NCBI GenBank assembly: GCA_963731125.1 | Contig: CAVSVP010000022.1 | Location: forward strand, 1 to 64,000 | Reading direction: 5' to 3' | Length of the DNA: 64,000 nt | From: CAVSVP01 sp963731125 | GTDB lineage: Bacteria > Pseudomonadota > Gammaproteobacteria > Competibacterales > Competibacteraceae | Part shown: piece by piece, positions 26,031 through 35,379 of the stretch | How the letters are laid out: each line of letters starts with the position of its first letter | Numbering within the stretch: position 1 is the stretch's first letter | Translations under genes and position numbers: made by a program | Notes under the pieces: model-generated | Told to the model about the DNA's origin: nothing | The model's database searches: none | Seen by the model: the letters and a program-made list of their open reading frames with translations, nothing else

Positions 26031-27458
26031 ATGGCGGAATCCCTGCTGCTGTGGCATGAATTATTACCGGGCCTACTCTGTTGGCTGGTACTCCATCAGG
26101 TTATTCAGTGGTGGCAAACTCGAGCATGGCGTTCGCCGCATGTCTGCCACCGCGGCGTTGGCAAAGCAAACCGGCCACCGTCGTTACCGGGCTTGATCAA
26201 AAAGCCGCACTGCGAAGCCTGCGCCCAGGAAGCCGAGCGGTGTCCTCCTCCACCGCCCAGCCCACCCCCGATGATGGGTAGCAACCGGGGCTGCCCGCGC
26301 CGCATTGATACCCGCGCCCATTACTGTCCGCATGCAAGCTGTCGTTACTATGGCTGGTTGGCACGCGGCAACATCCGCGCGAACGGTCACCCGACCGGCC
26401 GCGGCTGGCGACAATTATATTGCGCGGCCTGCGGTCGTTATTTCTTGGAAACCCACGGCACGTTGTTCTACGGCAAGTCCCGCGCGGCCGAGGATATCTT
26501 ACGGGCCATCGCCGCGTTGGCCGAAGGCTTAGGGATTCGCGCCGTGGGTCGGGTGTTCGACGTCGACGCCAACACCGGGTTGGCGTGGCTGATCGAGGCG
26601 GCCGAGCATGCCGAGACGGTATCGCGTTTTCTGCTCCACGATCTGAAGGTGAAGCAGGTGCAACTCGACGAACTCTTCGCGTTAGTCGGTGAACTCAGAG
26701 CCGGTCAGATCGACGAGCAGGGCGTCATCGAACGCTTAGCGCGCCGCCCGCGCTGGGTTTGGACGGCGATCGATCCGGTAAGCAAGCTGCTGATCGCGGT
26801 CGCCGTGGGCGAACGCTCCCTGGCCATGGCGCAGGGGTTCGTGCATCAGGTGGTGCGCCGCTTGGCGCCCGGCGGCTGGCCGCTGTTTCTCAGCGATGGC
26901 TACCAGGATTATGGCACGGCCCTGCTGACCCATTTTGGCCAATGGCTTCAACCGCCCCGGCGACAACCTAAAGGCCCGGCGCCCAAGCCCCGCTGGTGCG
27001 CCCACCCTCGCTTGCTGTATGCGCAGGTCATCAAGCAATGCCGACGCCGACGCCTGGTCCGTCTGATCCAGCGGGTGATCTTCGGGGCAAAAACCGAGAT
27101 CAATCAGCTATTGGCCAAACACGGCTGGCACATCAATACGGCGTTTGTCGAACGGCTCAATCTCACGCTTCGCCAACATGTCGCGGCCATCGGTCGGCGG
27201 GTGATTACGCTCGCCAAAACCGAATCGGGGTTGCGGCAGCAGCTCTACTTGTTTCAGGCGTACTATAATTTATGTCTGCCGCATGCCAGTTTGCGGCAGG
27301 TGTTGCTACCGGGGGCGCCCGCTTCGCGCCCTCGCTCAGCTAAGCGCTGGCAGGGCGCGACGCCGGCGATGGCCGCCGGCCTCACCGATCACGCCTGGAG
27401 CGTGCGGGAGCTGTTGCTGTTTCGGGTCCCGCCATGGTCGCAACCGGCGCTGGAATAG
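26031..27458 (+). CDS. IS1-like transposase with zinc-ribbon N-terminus
   Basis: The preferred start is ATG 26031 (MAESLLLWHELLPGLL), giving 475 residues; the open frame extends 30 bp further upstream. After a hydrophobic N-terminus come Cys clusters (CEACAQEAERC, YCPHASCRYYGW, LYCAACGRYFLET), then an IS1-type helix-turn-helix region and the DDE core (VKQVQLDELFALVGEL, WVWTAIDPVSKLLIAVAVGE, LFLSDGYQDYG, NTAFVERLNLTLRQHVAAIG). The layout resembles the long IS1-related transposases that begin with a zinc ribbon. The nested IS lies upstream of the gene and does not break it. Confidence 0.8.
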   Translation: MAESLLLWHELLPGLLCWLVLHQVIQWWQTRAWRSPHVCHRGVGKANRPPSLPGLIKKPHCEACAQEAERCPPPPPSPPPMMGSNRGCPRRIDTRAHYCPHASCRYYGWLARGNIRANGHPTGRGWRQLYCAACGRYFLETHGTLFYGKSRAAEDILRAIAALAEGLGIRAVGRVFDVDANTGLAWLIEAAEHAETVSRFLLHDLKVKQVQLDELFALVGELRAGQIDEQGVIERLARRPRWVWTAIDPVSKLLIAVAVGERSLAMAQGFVHQVVRRLAPGGWPLFLSDGYQDYGTALLTHFGQWLQPPRRQPKGPAPKPRWCAHPRLLYAQVIKQCRRRRLVRLIQRVIFGAKTEINQLLAKHGWHINTAFVERLNLTLRQHVAAIGRRVITLAKTESGLRQQLYLFQAYYNLCLPHASLRQVLLPGAPASRPRSAKRWQGATPAMAAGLTDHAWSVRELLLFRVPPWSQPALE

Positions 27459-27663
27459 GCGCCGCGCGCTGGCGCTTGCGCGCCTCCCGGCAAACGGCCG
27501 GGAATGAGGCTTTTGCTGACGAATTTCATCTCGGCGAGGTGCGGAAAAAACCAAAATTGCTAACCCGATCAACAGATCTTGACCCCTGACGATGGCTTTT
27601 TTTCGCCAAAAGGGGGGAGTTTTTGATCATTTTGATTTACCCGCACGCTAGCGGTACACGACC

Positions 27664-27822
27664 GAACTCTTTTGGTCGAAGGTGAAAGCCTTTCTTCGGG
27701 GCTCGGCGGCACGCACCAGAGATGCCCTCGAGGGTGAAATAAGAAATGCGTTAGATGCCGTGACAGAAACCGATATCAAAGGGTGGTTTAAGCACTGCGG
27801 ATATTGTACTGAACCCAATTAA
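27664..27822 (+). pseudogene. IS630-family transposase, C-terminal fragment
   Basis: The frame reads ELFWSKVKAFLRGSAARTRD, ALEGEIRNALDAVTETDIKG, WFKHCGYCTEPN then TAA. This is the characteristic end of IS630 transposases (FWSKVKAxLR...WFxHCGY). It abuts the right inverted repeat of the IS1-like element and has no N-terminal part. Confidence 0.8.
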
Positions 27823-28077
27823 TTACCGCTATAAAAAACAAGCCACTGGTTTTAATTGATATTTATTATTTACGTGTAAACCTCAGGGTTGCAGGTTCTC
27901 TCTTTGCGGCTGCACCCTGGACGCCGAAGCAGCGTTGGTGCTCCGTTCCTCAGTAAGTTTCCGGGAGGATAGCGTAACTTTTCTGAGTGGATGGGCTAAG
28001 CGGCGCCGGCCAGCAGTGACTAGGGAGACGGCAGCGATGATGAGGGCGTTACGAGGGTAATGGCGAGGTTTCAGCTC

Positions 28078-28178
28078 ATACCAATTTGCGGTCAATCAAG
28101 GACAAACAAGTCGCTATAACATCAACATATTGGTTCCGAATGAAGGGAATTAATACTTTTTTGAATGCAAATTGGTAT
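28078..28178. mobile_element. 101-bp MITE-like element
   Basis: Inverted ends ATACCAATTTGC and GCAAATTGGTAT bound 77 bp of non-coding DNA; TA at the tips would fit IS630/Tc1-type insertion. It stands directly before an Ig-like fragment. The preceding stretch 27823-28077 shows no gene. Confidence 0.55.
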
Positions 28179-28181
28179 TAG

Positions 28182-28442
28182 TGGGGCAGGGAGCAGTCTG
28201 CCTTAAAGGTGAAAGGGGAAGGATTTCCGTCCGGCACCTTAGTGACTATTTTCAGTGCCGCCTCCGACCAATTACCTGGTACGGCGGATGAAAGCGAGCG
28301 GGGCGACGGCGGATGGCGCTTCAAGCTCGTCAATCCGAATCCCGTGTCTTGTCTGATCCGGGCTAAGGTTAGGGTGTCTAAAAACGCCATCTTTAGGCCA
28401 AATTCATTGCCCGTTTTTTGGACCCTGAGAATATCGCCGTGA
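28182..28442 (+). pseudogene. Second Ig-like domain fragment
   Basis: The frame, with no start codon, reads WGREQSALKVKGEGFPSGTL, VTIFSAASDQLPGT, DGGWRFKLVNPNPVSCLIRA, KV. It matches the module at 22873-23193 (VEG..P-G--V-V--A--G, G-WRFE--N--P-C--RA). It is truncated at its 5' side by a MITE-like element and degenerates after about 28385. The stretch 28443-28803 shows no gene I can support. Confidence 0.5.
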
Positions 28443-28803
28443 CACCGATTCACGTTGGGTTTGGAACCAATCAGCGAGGTCCAAAAGTGGTTAAAGCAAA
28501 TTGGCCATTGACGCCTAGGTAAGGTGGACGGAAAGGGAGCAAGTGTTTGAGGAATCGGTAGAGAACGCGCCTGCGGATTTTCGCTAAACCCCAATGACAG
28601 AGCCGTAACTTTAAAAATAGTAGTTCGACCTAAAAAAGCAGTTGGAGTTTTTGAACCTAAGAAGCGGTAACGAGAGTCAAGTACCTCCAAGGGCGTCAAT
28701 TGCGGCCACCCGATTCATTACCGGCGCCTGGATAAAGGCAGTTTCGTGATCATGACGCTGGCGGCGTCTGAAAATGCGGGGGTGCTCCCCATAAGCGCTA
28801 GGG

Positions 28804-29433
28804 CGTGTTTGCAAACTCTAATTTTGCCCTCATATCGGGAGTATGAAGAGAGGAGACTTAACGAACCAACAGTGGGCGGATTTGCAACCGTTGCTACCGC
28901 CGCAGAAGCCGAAAACCGGTCGTCCAGCCGATGACCATCGGCACATGATCAATGGCATGTTATGGATTTTGCGCACGGGCGCGCCCTGGCGGGATCTACC
29001 CGAGCGGTACGGGCCGTGGCGCACGGTGGCCAGTCGCTTTTATCGGTGGTGTCGGTTGGGCATTTGGCAGCACGTGCTGCAGGCGTTACACGGTCAAGCC
29101 GACGCGGCGGGGAAGATCGACTGGGACACCCATCAGGTGGACGGCACGATCGTGCGTGCCCATCAGCATGCGGCAGGGGCCAACGCCACTACGCCAGAAG
29201 CGGAAGCCGTAGGGCGCAGCCGGGGTGGCGTTAGCACCAAGGTGCCTGTGCGCAGCGACGGCCACGGCCAGCTCCTGCACATGGGGTTAACGCCGGGGCA
29301 ACGCCATGAGACGACGGCCTTTGAAGCGCTGATGAATGGCGGCGCCGTCAAGCGCCCGGGGCGGGGCCGGGCGCGTCTGCGACCGCGACGCCCTAGCCAA
29401 ATTTATGCGAAGTCAAAGCCGTCGATTTGTTGA
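28804..29433 (+). pseudogene. IS5-family transposase, 3' truncated
   Basis: The gene at 28843-29433 reads MKRGDLTNQQWADLQPLLPP, MLWILRTGAPWRDLPERYGP, and the first Asp in HQVDGTIVRAHQHAAGA. After KRPGRGRARLRPRRP the sequence leaves the family; the second and third catalytic residues (GDKGYS... and RxxxE) are missing. GCGTGTTTGCAAACTC at 28804 is the presumed left end; no matching right end is found. This is a dead fragment of about 60% of the gene. Confidence 0.85.
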
Positions 29434-29509
29434 AAATAATTTATGCAACAAAGCCCTAACAAGGCAAATTCACTCGACTTGGGAAGTTATTTCGCCTTCC
29501 TTCAGCTGA

Positions 29510-29602
29510 GGGGTTTGGGGTGTCATAAGCAGCCGCCAGGGAGGGCGGCGGTGCGAATGGGTGCAGGGCAGCACCTCTGAGCAGCGTTGACACCTCAACC
29601 CC
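29510..29602 (+). repeat. Structured palindromic element, copy D
   Basis: It aligns with the element at 57769 across its whole length: GGTGTCAT-AGCAGC, a central GCGAAT, GCAGG, AGC-GCG-TGACACC. The arms GGGGTTTGGGGTGTCA (29510) and TGACACCTCAACCCC (29588) pair with one bulge. It is the most diverged copy and lies 39 bp from the 3' end of the group II intron. Confidence 0.65.
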
Positions 29603-29640
29603 AGACCCACCAAACCGGGGGCTTCCCAAAAATCACGAGG

Positions 29641-30321
29641 GTAGCGATAGGTAGGACCTTGCGGTCTTTCCCCCGCTCCAAACGCAGCATGCGACTTTCA
29701 CCGCACTGCGCTTTCCAGTTGGGCTGAACGACTCTGATCGAGCAGATTGGTCGTCACGACCACGAGGTGCACCAGCAGCATCGCTGCCATCATCTGCTTT
29801 CCTCGTTGCATCTGTTGGCCATCATTTTGTCCAGCTTACCCTGGCGGACCTTCACCCTGTCCCAGCCATTACCGCCGGGCCGTTGGCTACTACGCCGCCT
29901 CCGTCCTCCTGCCGGCACACTGGCATTGTCGCGTCCCCTTCACAGGGGGAGCCGGCCAGGAGTTCCCCAGTTCCACTGCCAAAGACTCTATGACCCGTAG
30001 CTGCCTGCTCTACGCCGGGTAGGCTTCGGAATAACGACCGGTTCAAGTTAGACAAACCGGTCCTGCTACCTCCCCTTGTTGGGCTAGGGGTATCAGCCAT
30101 TTTCACCTATTCTTGGTAACGCCGCTTCCCACCCAGGTTTCTCGCGTCAGCATAGGTCACCAGGGTTAGCCGGATCCTCCGCTTCATGGCTCGCAGAGTC
30201 CGTACATCGTCTACGGGCTTCATACCTCAACGGTTGCCAACCGCCAACGCATGCCGTATAACCCTCACGCCGTTATCCGGGCGTGGCTTCCTGCATTCTT
30301 TGGCACCGTTAAAGGGCGCAC
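29641..30321 (-). ncRNA. Group II intron, apparently ORF-less (about 680 nt)
   Basis: On the minus strand the stretch starts with GTGCGCC (group II 5' consensus GUGYG) at 30321. Domain V is a 34-nt hairpin at 29680-29713 with the AGC catalytic triad near its 5' end (AAGCGCAGTGCGGTGAAAGT) and GAAA in its loop. Domain VI follows (GACC-GCAA-GGTC, then CTACCTATCGC) to about 29641. No reverse transcriptase or maturase frame lies between; about 680 nt is what the RNA domains alone would occupy. The exact 3' splice site and fold were not computed. Either the ORF was lost or this is a trans-mobilised intron. Confidence 0.65.
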
Positions 30322-30689
30322 CTCACTTTCCAAGTCGTGAAATCCCCCGGACGGCAAAAAGCGGAGCAAGAGACGAACAGCGCTTTTGTTGCCGGTGATT
30401 TGCGGCTTTATGCACCGCTCAGTTTGTTTGGCCGACTAAATCTCTGAACATGGCGAGAAAAATCAGAGAGCTTATTCAAGATCTACAACAAGCCGGGTTT
30501 TATGAAATCTGCTGAGGGGCGGGAACTTCCTAGTCCTTGCATTCGACCCATGCAGTAAGTCGTGTGAATCTTTGAGCCCCCGAAGGTTGGGGTGACGCAG
30601 GAACCCCAACAACAACGTCATGGTCGGCCACGGTGGTTTCGTCGGTGGTAGCGATGGATGGATCAATTTGGAAGTCACGGCTTCGAAAA
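30322..30689. other. Gap without recognisable gene
   Basis: No open frame of a recognisable family is seen here. The stretch holds the 5' exon side of the group II intron and the region downstream of the CDF transporter gene. Confidence 0.5.
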
Positions 30690-31622
30690 TCAACAAACAC
30701 GCTCCCCCTTTCCCACCACATCGGGACACTCTGCCCGTTCCACCTGAATCGTTGCATGCTCCACCCGCCAATGGTCACCTAAAAACGCATTAACTTTTTT
30801 CAATACCACATCCTGGTCGCTGTCGTAATCCACCGTCACATGCAACGTCATCAGCGACCGTTGCGGCGTCAAGGACCACACATGTACATGATGGACATCC
30901 TGAACTTCGGCGATGTTATCCTGCAGATCTGCCATCAGCTTAGCGACGTCCATATACTCCGGCGTACCTTCGAGCAAAATATGCGCGCTCTCGGCAACGA
31001 TTTTCCAGGCACTGCGCAGAATCAATAAGCCAACTACCATGGATAGCAGCGGATCGATAGGTGTCCACCCCGAGGCTAAGATAACCACGGCGGCCATCAC
31101 CGCCGCGATGGAGCCAAGCAGATCCCCCAGCACATGAGCGGCGGCACCCCGGATATTGAGATTGCTCCGGTCTCCGCCATGGAGCAGAAGAAAAGCTACG
31201 ATATTGATTCCTAAACCCAGCGCGGCCACCAGCAACATCATCCCACCGAGAATCGCGACAGGTTCTAGTAATCGATGGAACGCCTCGTAATAAATCCAGA
31301 CGACGACGGCAAAGAGTGCAATGCCATTCACAAAAGCGGTTAACACTTCGAAACGGTAATAACCGTAGGTGCGGTTCAAGTCCGCCGGCCGCCGGCTCAG
31401 GCGAAACCCGGACCAAGCGAGAAACAGCGATACAAAATCGGTGAGCATATGTCCGGCATCGGCCAGCAACGCCAGAGAGCCTGACAGCAACCCGCCAATC
31501 ACTTCGGCGAACATAAAACCGCCGGTTAGCAGCATGGCCCAGAGGACCCGACGTTCGTTATCCGCGCCGTGCTGCTGATGAGCCTGATGGTGGTGATGAT
31601 GTTGTCCCATAACCGGATTCAT
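30690..31622 (-). CDS. Cation diffusion facilitator (CzcD/ZitB-like metal exporter)
   Basis: The 310-residue inner-membrane protein has a His-rich N-terminus (GQHHHHHQAHQQHGAD), six transmembrane segments, and the CDF metal-site motifs LLADAGHMLTDFVSLFLAW (HxxxD in TM2) and AAAHVLGDLLGSIAAVMAAV (HxxxD in TM5). The cytoplasmic domain contains DVHHVHVWSLTPQRSLMTLH. The H/D set is that of Zn2+-type transporters, which exchange the metal for protons. It appears monocistronic; the upstream gap 31623-31821 holds nothing clear. Confidence 0.94.
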   Translation of the reverse strand: MNPVMGQHHHHHQAHQQHGADNERRVLWAMLLTGGFMFAEVIGGLLSGSLALLADAGHMLTDFVSLFLAWSGFRLSRRPADLNRTYGYYRFEVLTAFVNGIALFAVVVWIYYEAFHRLLEPVAILGGMMLLVAALGLGINIVAFLLLHGGDRSNLNIRGAAAHVLGDLLGSIAAVMAAVVILASGWTPIDPLLSMVVGLLILRSAWKIVAESAHILLEGTPEYMDVAKLMADLQDNIAEVQDVHHVHVWSLTPQRSLMTLHVTVDYDSDQDVVLKKVNAFLGDHWRVEHATIQVERAECPDVVGKGERVC

Positions 31623-31821
31623 TAAACCTTGGTAAGGGTTACCCGTTCAGCCACTTGCCGTCATTCTGTCGCTGCTTGTTTGAACAGAGTTTCCCGGGAA
31701 GCAACCGCTTCGGCACCCGTTAGCGTAACGACATTCACTCTTTTCATGATAAACGAGCTACGCGCGCTCCTCCAGAGGCGCACCCGGGGACGCCATACTA
31801 ACCCAGCAACGCTGGCGAATT

Positions 31822-33765
31822 CTACTGAGTTTTCGGTTCATCCACAGCGGCGGACAATGACCGTGGCGCCTTGCTCATTTCCAGGTAATAGGCCAGAAAC
31901 CACATCAGCGCCACGCCCAGCGCCCACCACAGCATTTGCCAGACCCAGATGGAGGGTATACCGAATAACCAGCTAGCCGGGTCTTTAGGATTACCAAACA
32001 CGACGTTGCCGAGCACGGCTCCCGGTCCAATGGCAAACAGAAACCACATCAGGGTGACAGTCCAAGCCAAAGGCACAAGCCGGCGCTTCTCTGCCGGTAG
32101 GGTAGCCCGCTCCTGCAGCAGGCGGTGAAATTCCAGCTTGCGTTCCTGATCATCCCGGGTCACCAAGGACACCAGTATCGCAATACCGAAATTACACACG
32201 ATGCCCCAGGCTGCAGCGTCGATGGTCAGCGGCGAGCGTCCCCAGGCCGTAATCCCAAACCACTCCACGCCGACAGAGTCGGTCAGCGTCACCGCCACTA
32301 AGCCCGCCAGCAGGCCCAACGTTACTCCCTGACGGGTTAAAAACGGCCAATAACAAACGGCAATCAGCGCCGGCCACATCTGCAGCCCGTAGGCAACGGC
32401 CAGATTGCCCAGCAAAGCCAGGGCGTCGGTGCTTATGGTCGCCACGATCAATGCCAGCATCACCACCACAACCACGCTGATGCGGCCCACGAACTTTTGC
32501 ACGTTTCCGTCGGCACTCGGCAGCAAAAAATGCTTGAACACATCCCGGGTAAGCATACCGCCGGCGGTTGCCATATAACACGACGCGGTCGATTCCATGG
32601 CCGCCAGCGCGCACACCGCCAGCAAACCCACCAGCCACGGCAACACGTCGCCCACTAAGTTGATCAACTGCGGGACCAGCACATCCTGCTTGCCGGAAGT
32701 CATCATGATATCCAGGGAACCCAAGTTCTCAATCATGACGTGCTTCGCCAGTTCCCCATGTTCCAGCATAAAGACGTGGTCCGCTCCAAGGAAATGGCCG
32801 CCGATACCCTGAATAGCGGTAAATATTATAAGAATAAAACCAATGACCAGGGACGACGCCCAAACCTGCTGGGGCGCAAAGGCAGCTGGATCTTTATTGG
32901 CAAAGGCCCACATGGAAAAGGCCGGCGACGACTGGATCCCCATCAATGCAAACAGAGAAGTCAGGATCATTACGCCGGTCCAAGGCCCACCCACGGTCAG
33001 GCGGTCATCGCTCACGAATTGGATAACTCCCGGGATGGCGACATAGTGGCTATATCCTGCCGGGGTGAGTACGGTATCCGTCTGAGTGAGCGCTGCCAGA
33101 CCCGCCAGCAGCGGGCCCCAACCGCCGACGAAATAAAGGGTTACTAAGCCGATCGTCACGATGCCGACGGTCAGCAGTAGCACTTGCAGGACGCCCACGA
33201 ACGCCACGGTGCGCAGCCCTCCCGAGGCCACATAACTGACCACCACGATGGATAGCACCCACATGCCGAACTCTATTCCGACGACGCCATTGGTCAATAC
33301 GTTAAAGAGAAAGCCGGAGGCCCGCAGTTGGACGCCCAGATACGGTACCGAGAAAAATAGCGCTACCACCACCACCAGCAGCCGCAGCAGATTGGAACGA
33401 AAATAATAGGCCAGCATCTCCCCCGGCGTGATAAAACCGAAGTGCCTGCCGAGCAGCCACTGGCGTTTCAGGAACAGCATCCCGGTAAAGGGAATGAGAA
33501 TCGCGTAAAAAGAAGCGTAAGCGTAGGGAAAGCCATCCGAATAAATTAACGCCGGATGGCCGATAAACGTCCATCCCGAAAACGAAGTGGCGGTGGCCGC
33601 ACAGATAAAAACCCAGAAAGGAAGCTGCCTCCCCGCAAGGAAATAATCACTCGCATTGCGGGCGTGCAACGCTCCCCTGATACCCCAGAAAATGCAGTAC
33701 GCCCAGTACAGTATGACAAACAGAAAGATCCAGGTAATCTTAGGTATTGCAGGAATCTCTTCCAT
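31822..33765 (-). CDS. Sodium:solute symporter (SSS family)
   Basis: The 647-residue integral membrane protein has about 13-14 hydrophobic segments and the SSS pattern (SDYFLAGRQLPFWVFICAAT, TSFSGWTFIGHPALIYSDGF, VGGLRTVAF-like VASGGLRTVAFVGVLQ, ESTASCYMATAGGML). It is longer than many SSS carriers because of a C-terminal extension with an extra hydrophobic pair (residues about 570-640). The substrate is not predictable; a small organic acid or amino acid taken up with Na+ is likely. It lies upstream of the CDF gene on the same strand and downstream of the MscS gene, with 51 bp between. Confidence 0.88.
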   Translation of the reverse strand: MEEIPAIPKITWIFLFVILYWAYCIFWGIRGALHARNASDYFLAGRQLPFWVFICAATATSFSGWTFIGHPALIYSDGFPYAYASFYAILIPFTGMLFLKRQWLLGRHFGFITPGEMLAYYFRSNLLRLLVVVVALFFSVPYLGVQLRASGFLFNVLTNGVVGIEFGMWVLSIVVVSYVASGGLRTVAFVGVLQVLLLTVGIVTIGLVTLYFVGGWGPLLAGLAALTQTDTVLTPAGYSHYVAIPGVIQFVSDDRLTVGGPWTGVMILTSLFALMGIQSSPAFSMWAFANKDPAAFAPQQVWASSLVIGFILIIFTAIQGIGGHFLGADHVFMLEHGELAKHVMIENLGSLDIMMTSGKQDVLVPQLINLVGDVLPWLVGLLAVCALAAMESTASCYMATAGGMLTRDVFKHFLLPSADGNVQKFVGRISVVVVVMLALIVATISTDALALLGNLAVAYGLQMWPALIAVCYWPFLTRQGVTLGLLAGLVAVTLTDSVGVEWFGITAWGRSPLTIDAAAWGIVCNFGIAILVSLVTRDDQERKLEFHRLLQERATLPAEKRRLVPLAWTVTLMWFLFAIGPGAVLGNVVFGNPKDPASWLFGIPSIWVWQMLWWALGVALMWFLAYYLEMSKAPRSLSAAVDEPKTQ

Positions 33766-33816
33766 GGCGCGATCTTATTCTTGACGACAGGCGGTGACAC
33801 TAGGCGGCGGTGATGG

Positions 33817-35217
33817 TTATTTAGAGGGCTCCCGGAAGGAAGGCGAAGTCTTGGCAAGGCTGGGGGGCTGTGCGCCGCCAGAGGCCGCGCTGTCCGGCGC
33901 ACCTGCCGCCGTAGTGACCGGCGGCAGGGACTGGACAAAGAGTTCCCGCCGAGGCATAGGAACCCTGATACCATGCTCGCGGAAGAGTCGCCAGATCTCC
34001 AGCATCACTTCACTGGAAACGTTACGAATACCGTTTTGCACATCGCGAATCCAAAAGCGCAATTCCAATTCCATGTAACTTTCCTCAAAACCCAGCAACA
34101 ACCCCCTGGGTGCGGGGCGTTTTAGGACCCGGGCGGGTTTATCGGTAGCCATTACCATCAATTTGAGGGCGTGCTCAACATCCGTATCGTAGGAAATCCG
34201 GGCTTGCACCTTAATACGGGCAAGGTCATTACGATGCGACCAGTTTATCACCTGCTGGGTAATCATATCTTCGTTGGGGATCAGAAACTCCGTACCATCG
34301 CGGGTCTCCACCGCTACATAGCGAGCCCCCAGGGAAGAAACCCAGCCGTAGGTATTACCGACCTGAATAATATCACCCGGCTTTATGGATTTATCCATCA
34401 ACAGCATAACGCCGCCGATCAAATTGGAAGCGATCCGTTGCAGGCCAAAGCCGATACCTACGCCTAAGGCGCCGCTGAACACCGCCAGGGCCGTAAAATC
34501 GATACCGATACTGGTCAAGGAGACGATAATCGCCATGGTAATCATCGTGGCCTTGAAGAGTTTACCGATTAATACCTGCACCGAGGGTGTCAGATTGGGC
34601 AGCCGTCTGATGCGCCGCTCCAGTATTGCCGAAACCAGCATTGATACCCATAGCAACACGCCAAACGACAGCATCCATTCCAGAACGGTCAGCACAGAGA
34701 TCCGCAATCTGCCCATAGTGACGGCTAGGCTATCCAAAACCGCCAGGGCGGGTTCCAGCAAATGCAGAATATTCAGGACAGCAATCGTATAAGCGACGAT
34801 AACAACGGCGCGGGACCAGATTGGGTCCCGTACGACCAGAGAGGCAAGCCGGATCGCAATCCAAGCGGCCAGCAGATTAATGGCAATCCGCGCCAGGTCG
34901 TGTGGCCATCCGAAATGCACCGCCACGGCATGGGCAATCCCTAAACCCATCAGCCATAACACGGGAAAGATCAAAGAAACCAGGTTCAATAAAACGCCTT
35001 TCCCGTAATCGGTTAACGATGAGCGTTTAATGCGTTCGGCTAAAATCGGGTAGACGAAATCGTGCACCCACCAGGCGCTAAAACCGGTTCCCACCACGGC
35101 AGGGATCTGCATGGCCGTGTAAACCATATTGGCGGAAGTGAAAACTTCGCTAAACAGCCAAGCCGCAGTGTTCTCGAGCCATCGGAGCACCTGTTCACCA
35201 GCAAAAATCGGGTCCAT
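33817..35217 (-). CDS. MscS-family mechanosensitive channel
   Basis: The 466-residue protein has about five N-terminal transmembrane helices and then the MscS pore and beta domain: FSGALGVGIGFGLQRIASNL (Gly/Ala-rich pore helix), IGGVMLLMDKSIKPGDIIQV, GWVSSLGARYVAVETRDGTE, IPNEDMITQQVINWSHRND. The C-terminus ends in a Pro/Ser-rich tail. It releases solutes on hypo-osmotic shock. The start is ATG 35217. It is transcribed toward the symporter gene. Confidence 0.93.
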   Translation of the reverse strand: MDPIFAGEQVLRWLENTAAWLFSEVFTSANMVYTAMQIPAVVGTGFSAWWVHDFVYPILAERIKRSSLTDYGKGVLLNLVSLIFPVLWLMGLGIAHAVAVHFGWPHDLARIAINLLAAWIAIRLASLVVRDPIWSRAVVIVAYTIAVLNILHLLEPALAVLDSLAVTMGRLRISVLTVLEWMLSFGVLLWVSMLVSAILERRIRRLPNLTPSVQVLIGKLFKATMITMAIIVSLTSIGIDFTALAVFSGALGVGIGFGLQRIASNLIGGVMLLMDKSIKPGDIIQVGNTYGWVSSLGARYVAVETRDGTEFLIPNEDMITQQVINWSHRNDLARIKVQARISYDTDVEHALKLMVMATDKPARVLKRPAPRGLLLGFEESYMELELRFWIRDVQNGIRNVSSEVMLEIWRLFREHGIRVPMPRRELFVQSLPPVTTAAGAPDSAASGGAQPPSLAKTSPSFREPSK

Positions 35218-35379
35218 AAGTTTCTCTTTAACACATTTTCCGTAACATTAGCCCCTGGGGATGGCACCGTACAAGAGGGCTGGTAGTTTTCAGCGTCAGC
35301 GACTTCGCGTATAGTCGTTGGCAGACAACCATCCGCATTTCGCTAAACCCGTTGCAAACCCCGAAAAAGGTCAGTGCCG

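Larger units (their letters stand above)
24494..27663 (+). mobile_element. IS1-like element with a second IS nested inside
   Basis: A perfect 27-bp inverted repeat (24494-24520 and 27637-27663, starting GGTCGTGTACCG) extends imperfectly to about 37 bp. It bounds a Zn-ribbon DDE transposase and a nested 1444-bp element (24548-25991). No target duplication is visible. The left flank is hupH and the right flank is an IS630 fragment, so one side was probably deleted after insertion. Confidence 0.75.

Noticed and set aside
28178..28699. 173-codon minus-strand frame with protein-like composition
   Set aside because: Its second half is antisense to the Ig-like fragment and its first half matches no family I recognise; there is no ribosome-binding site.
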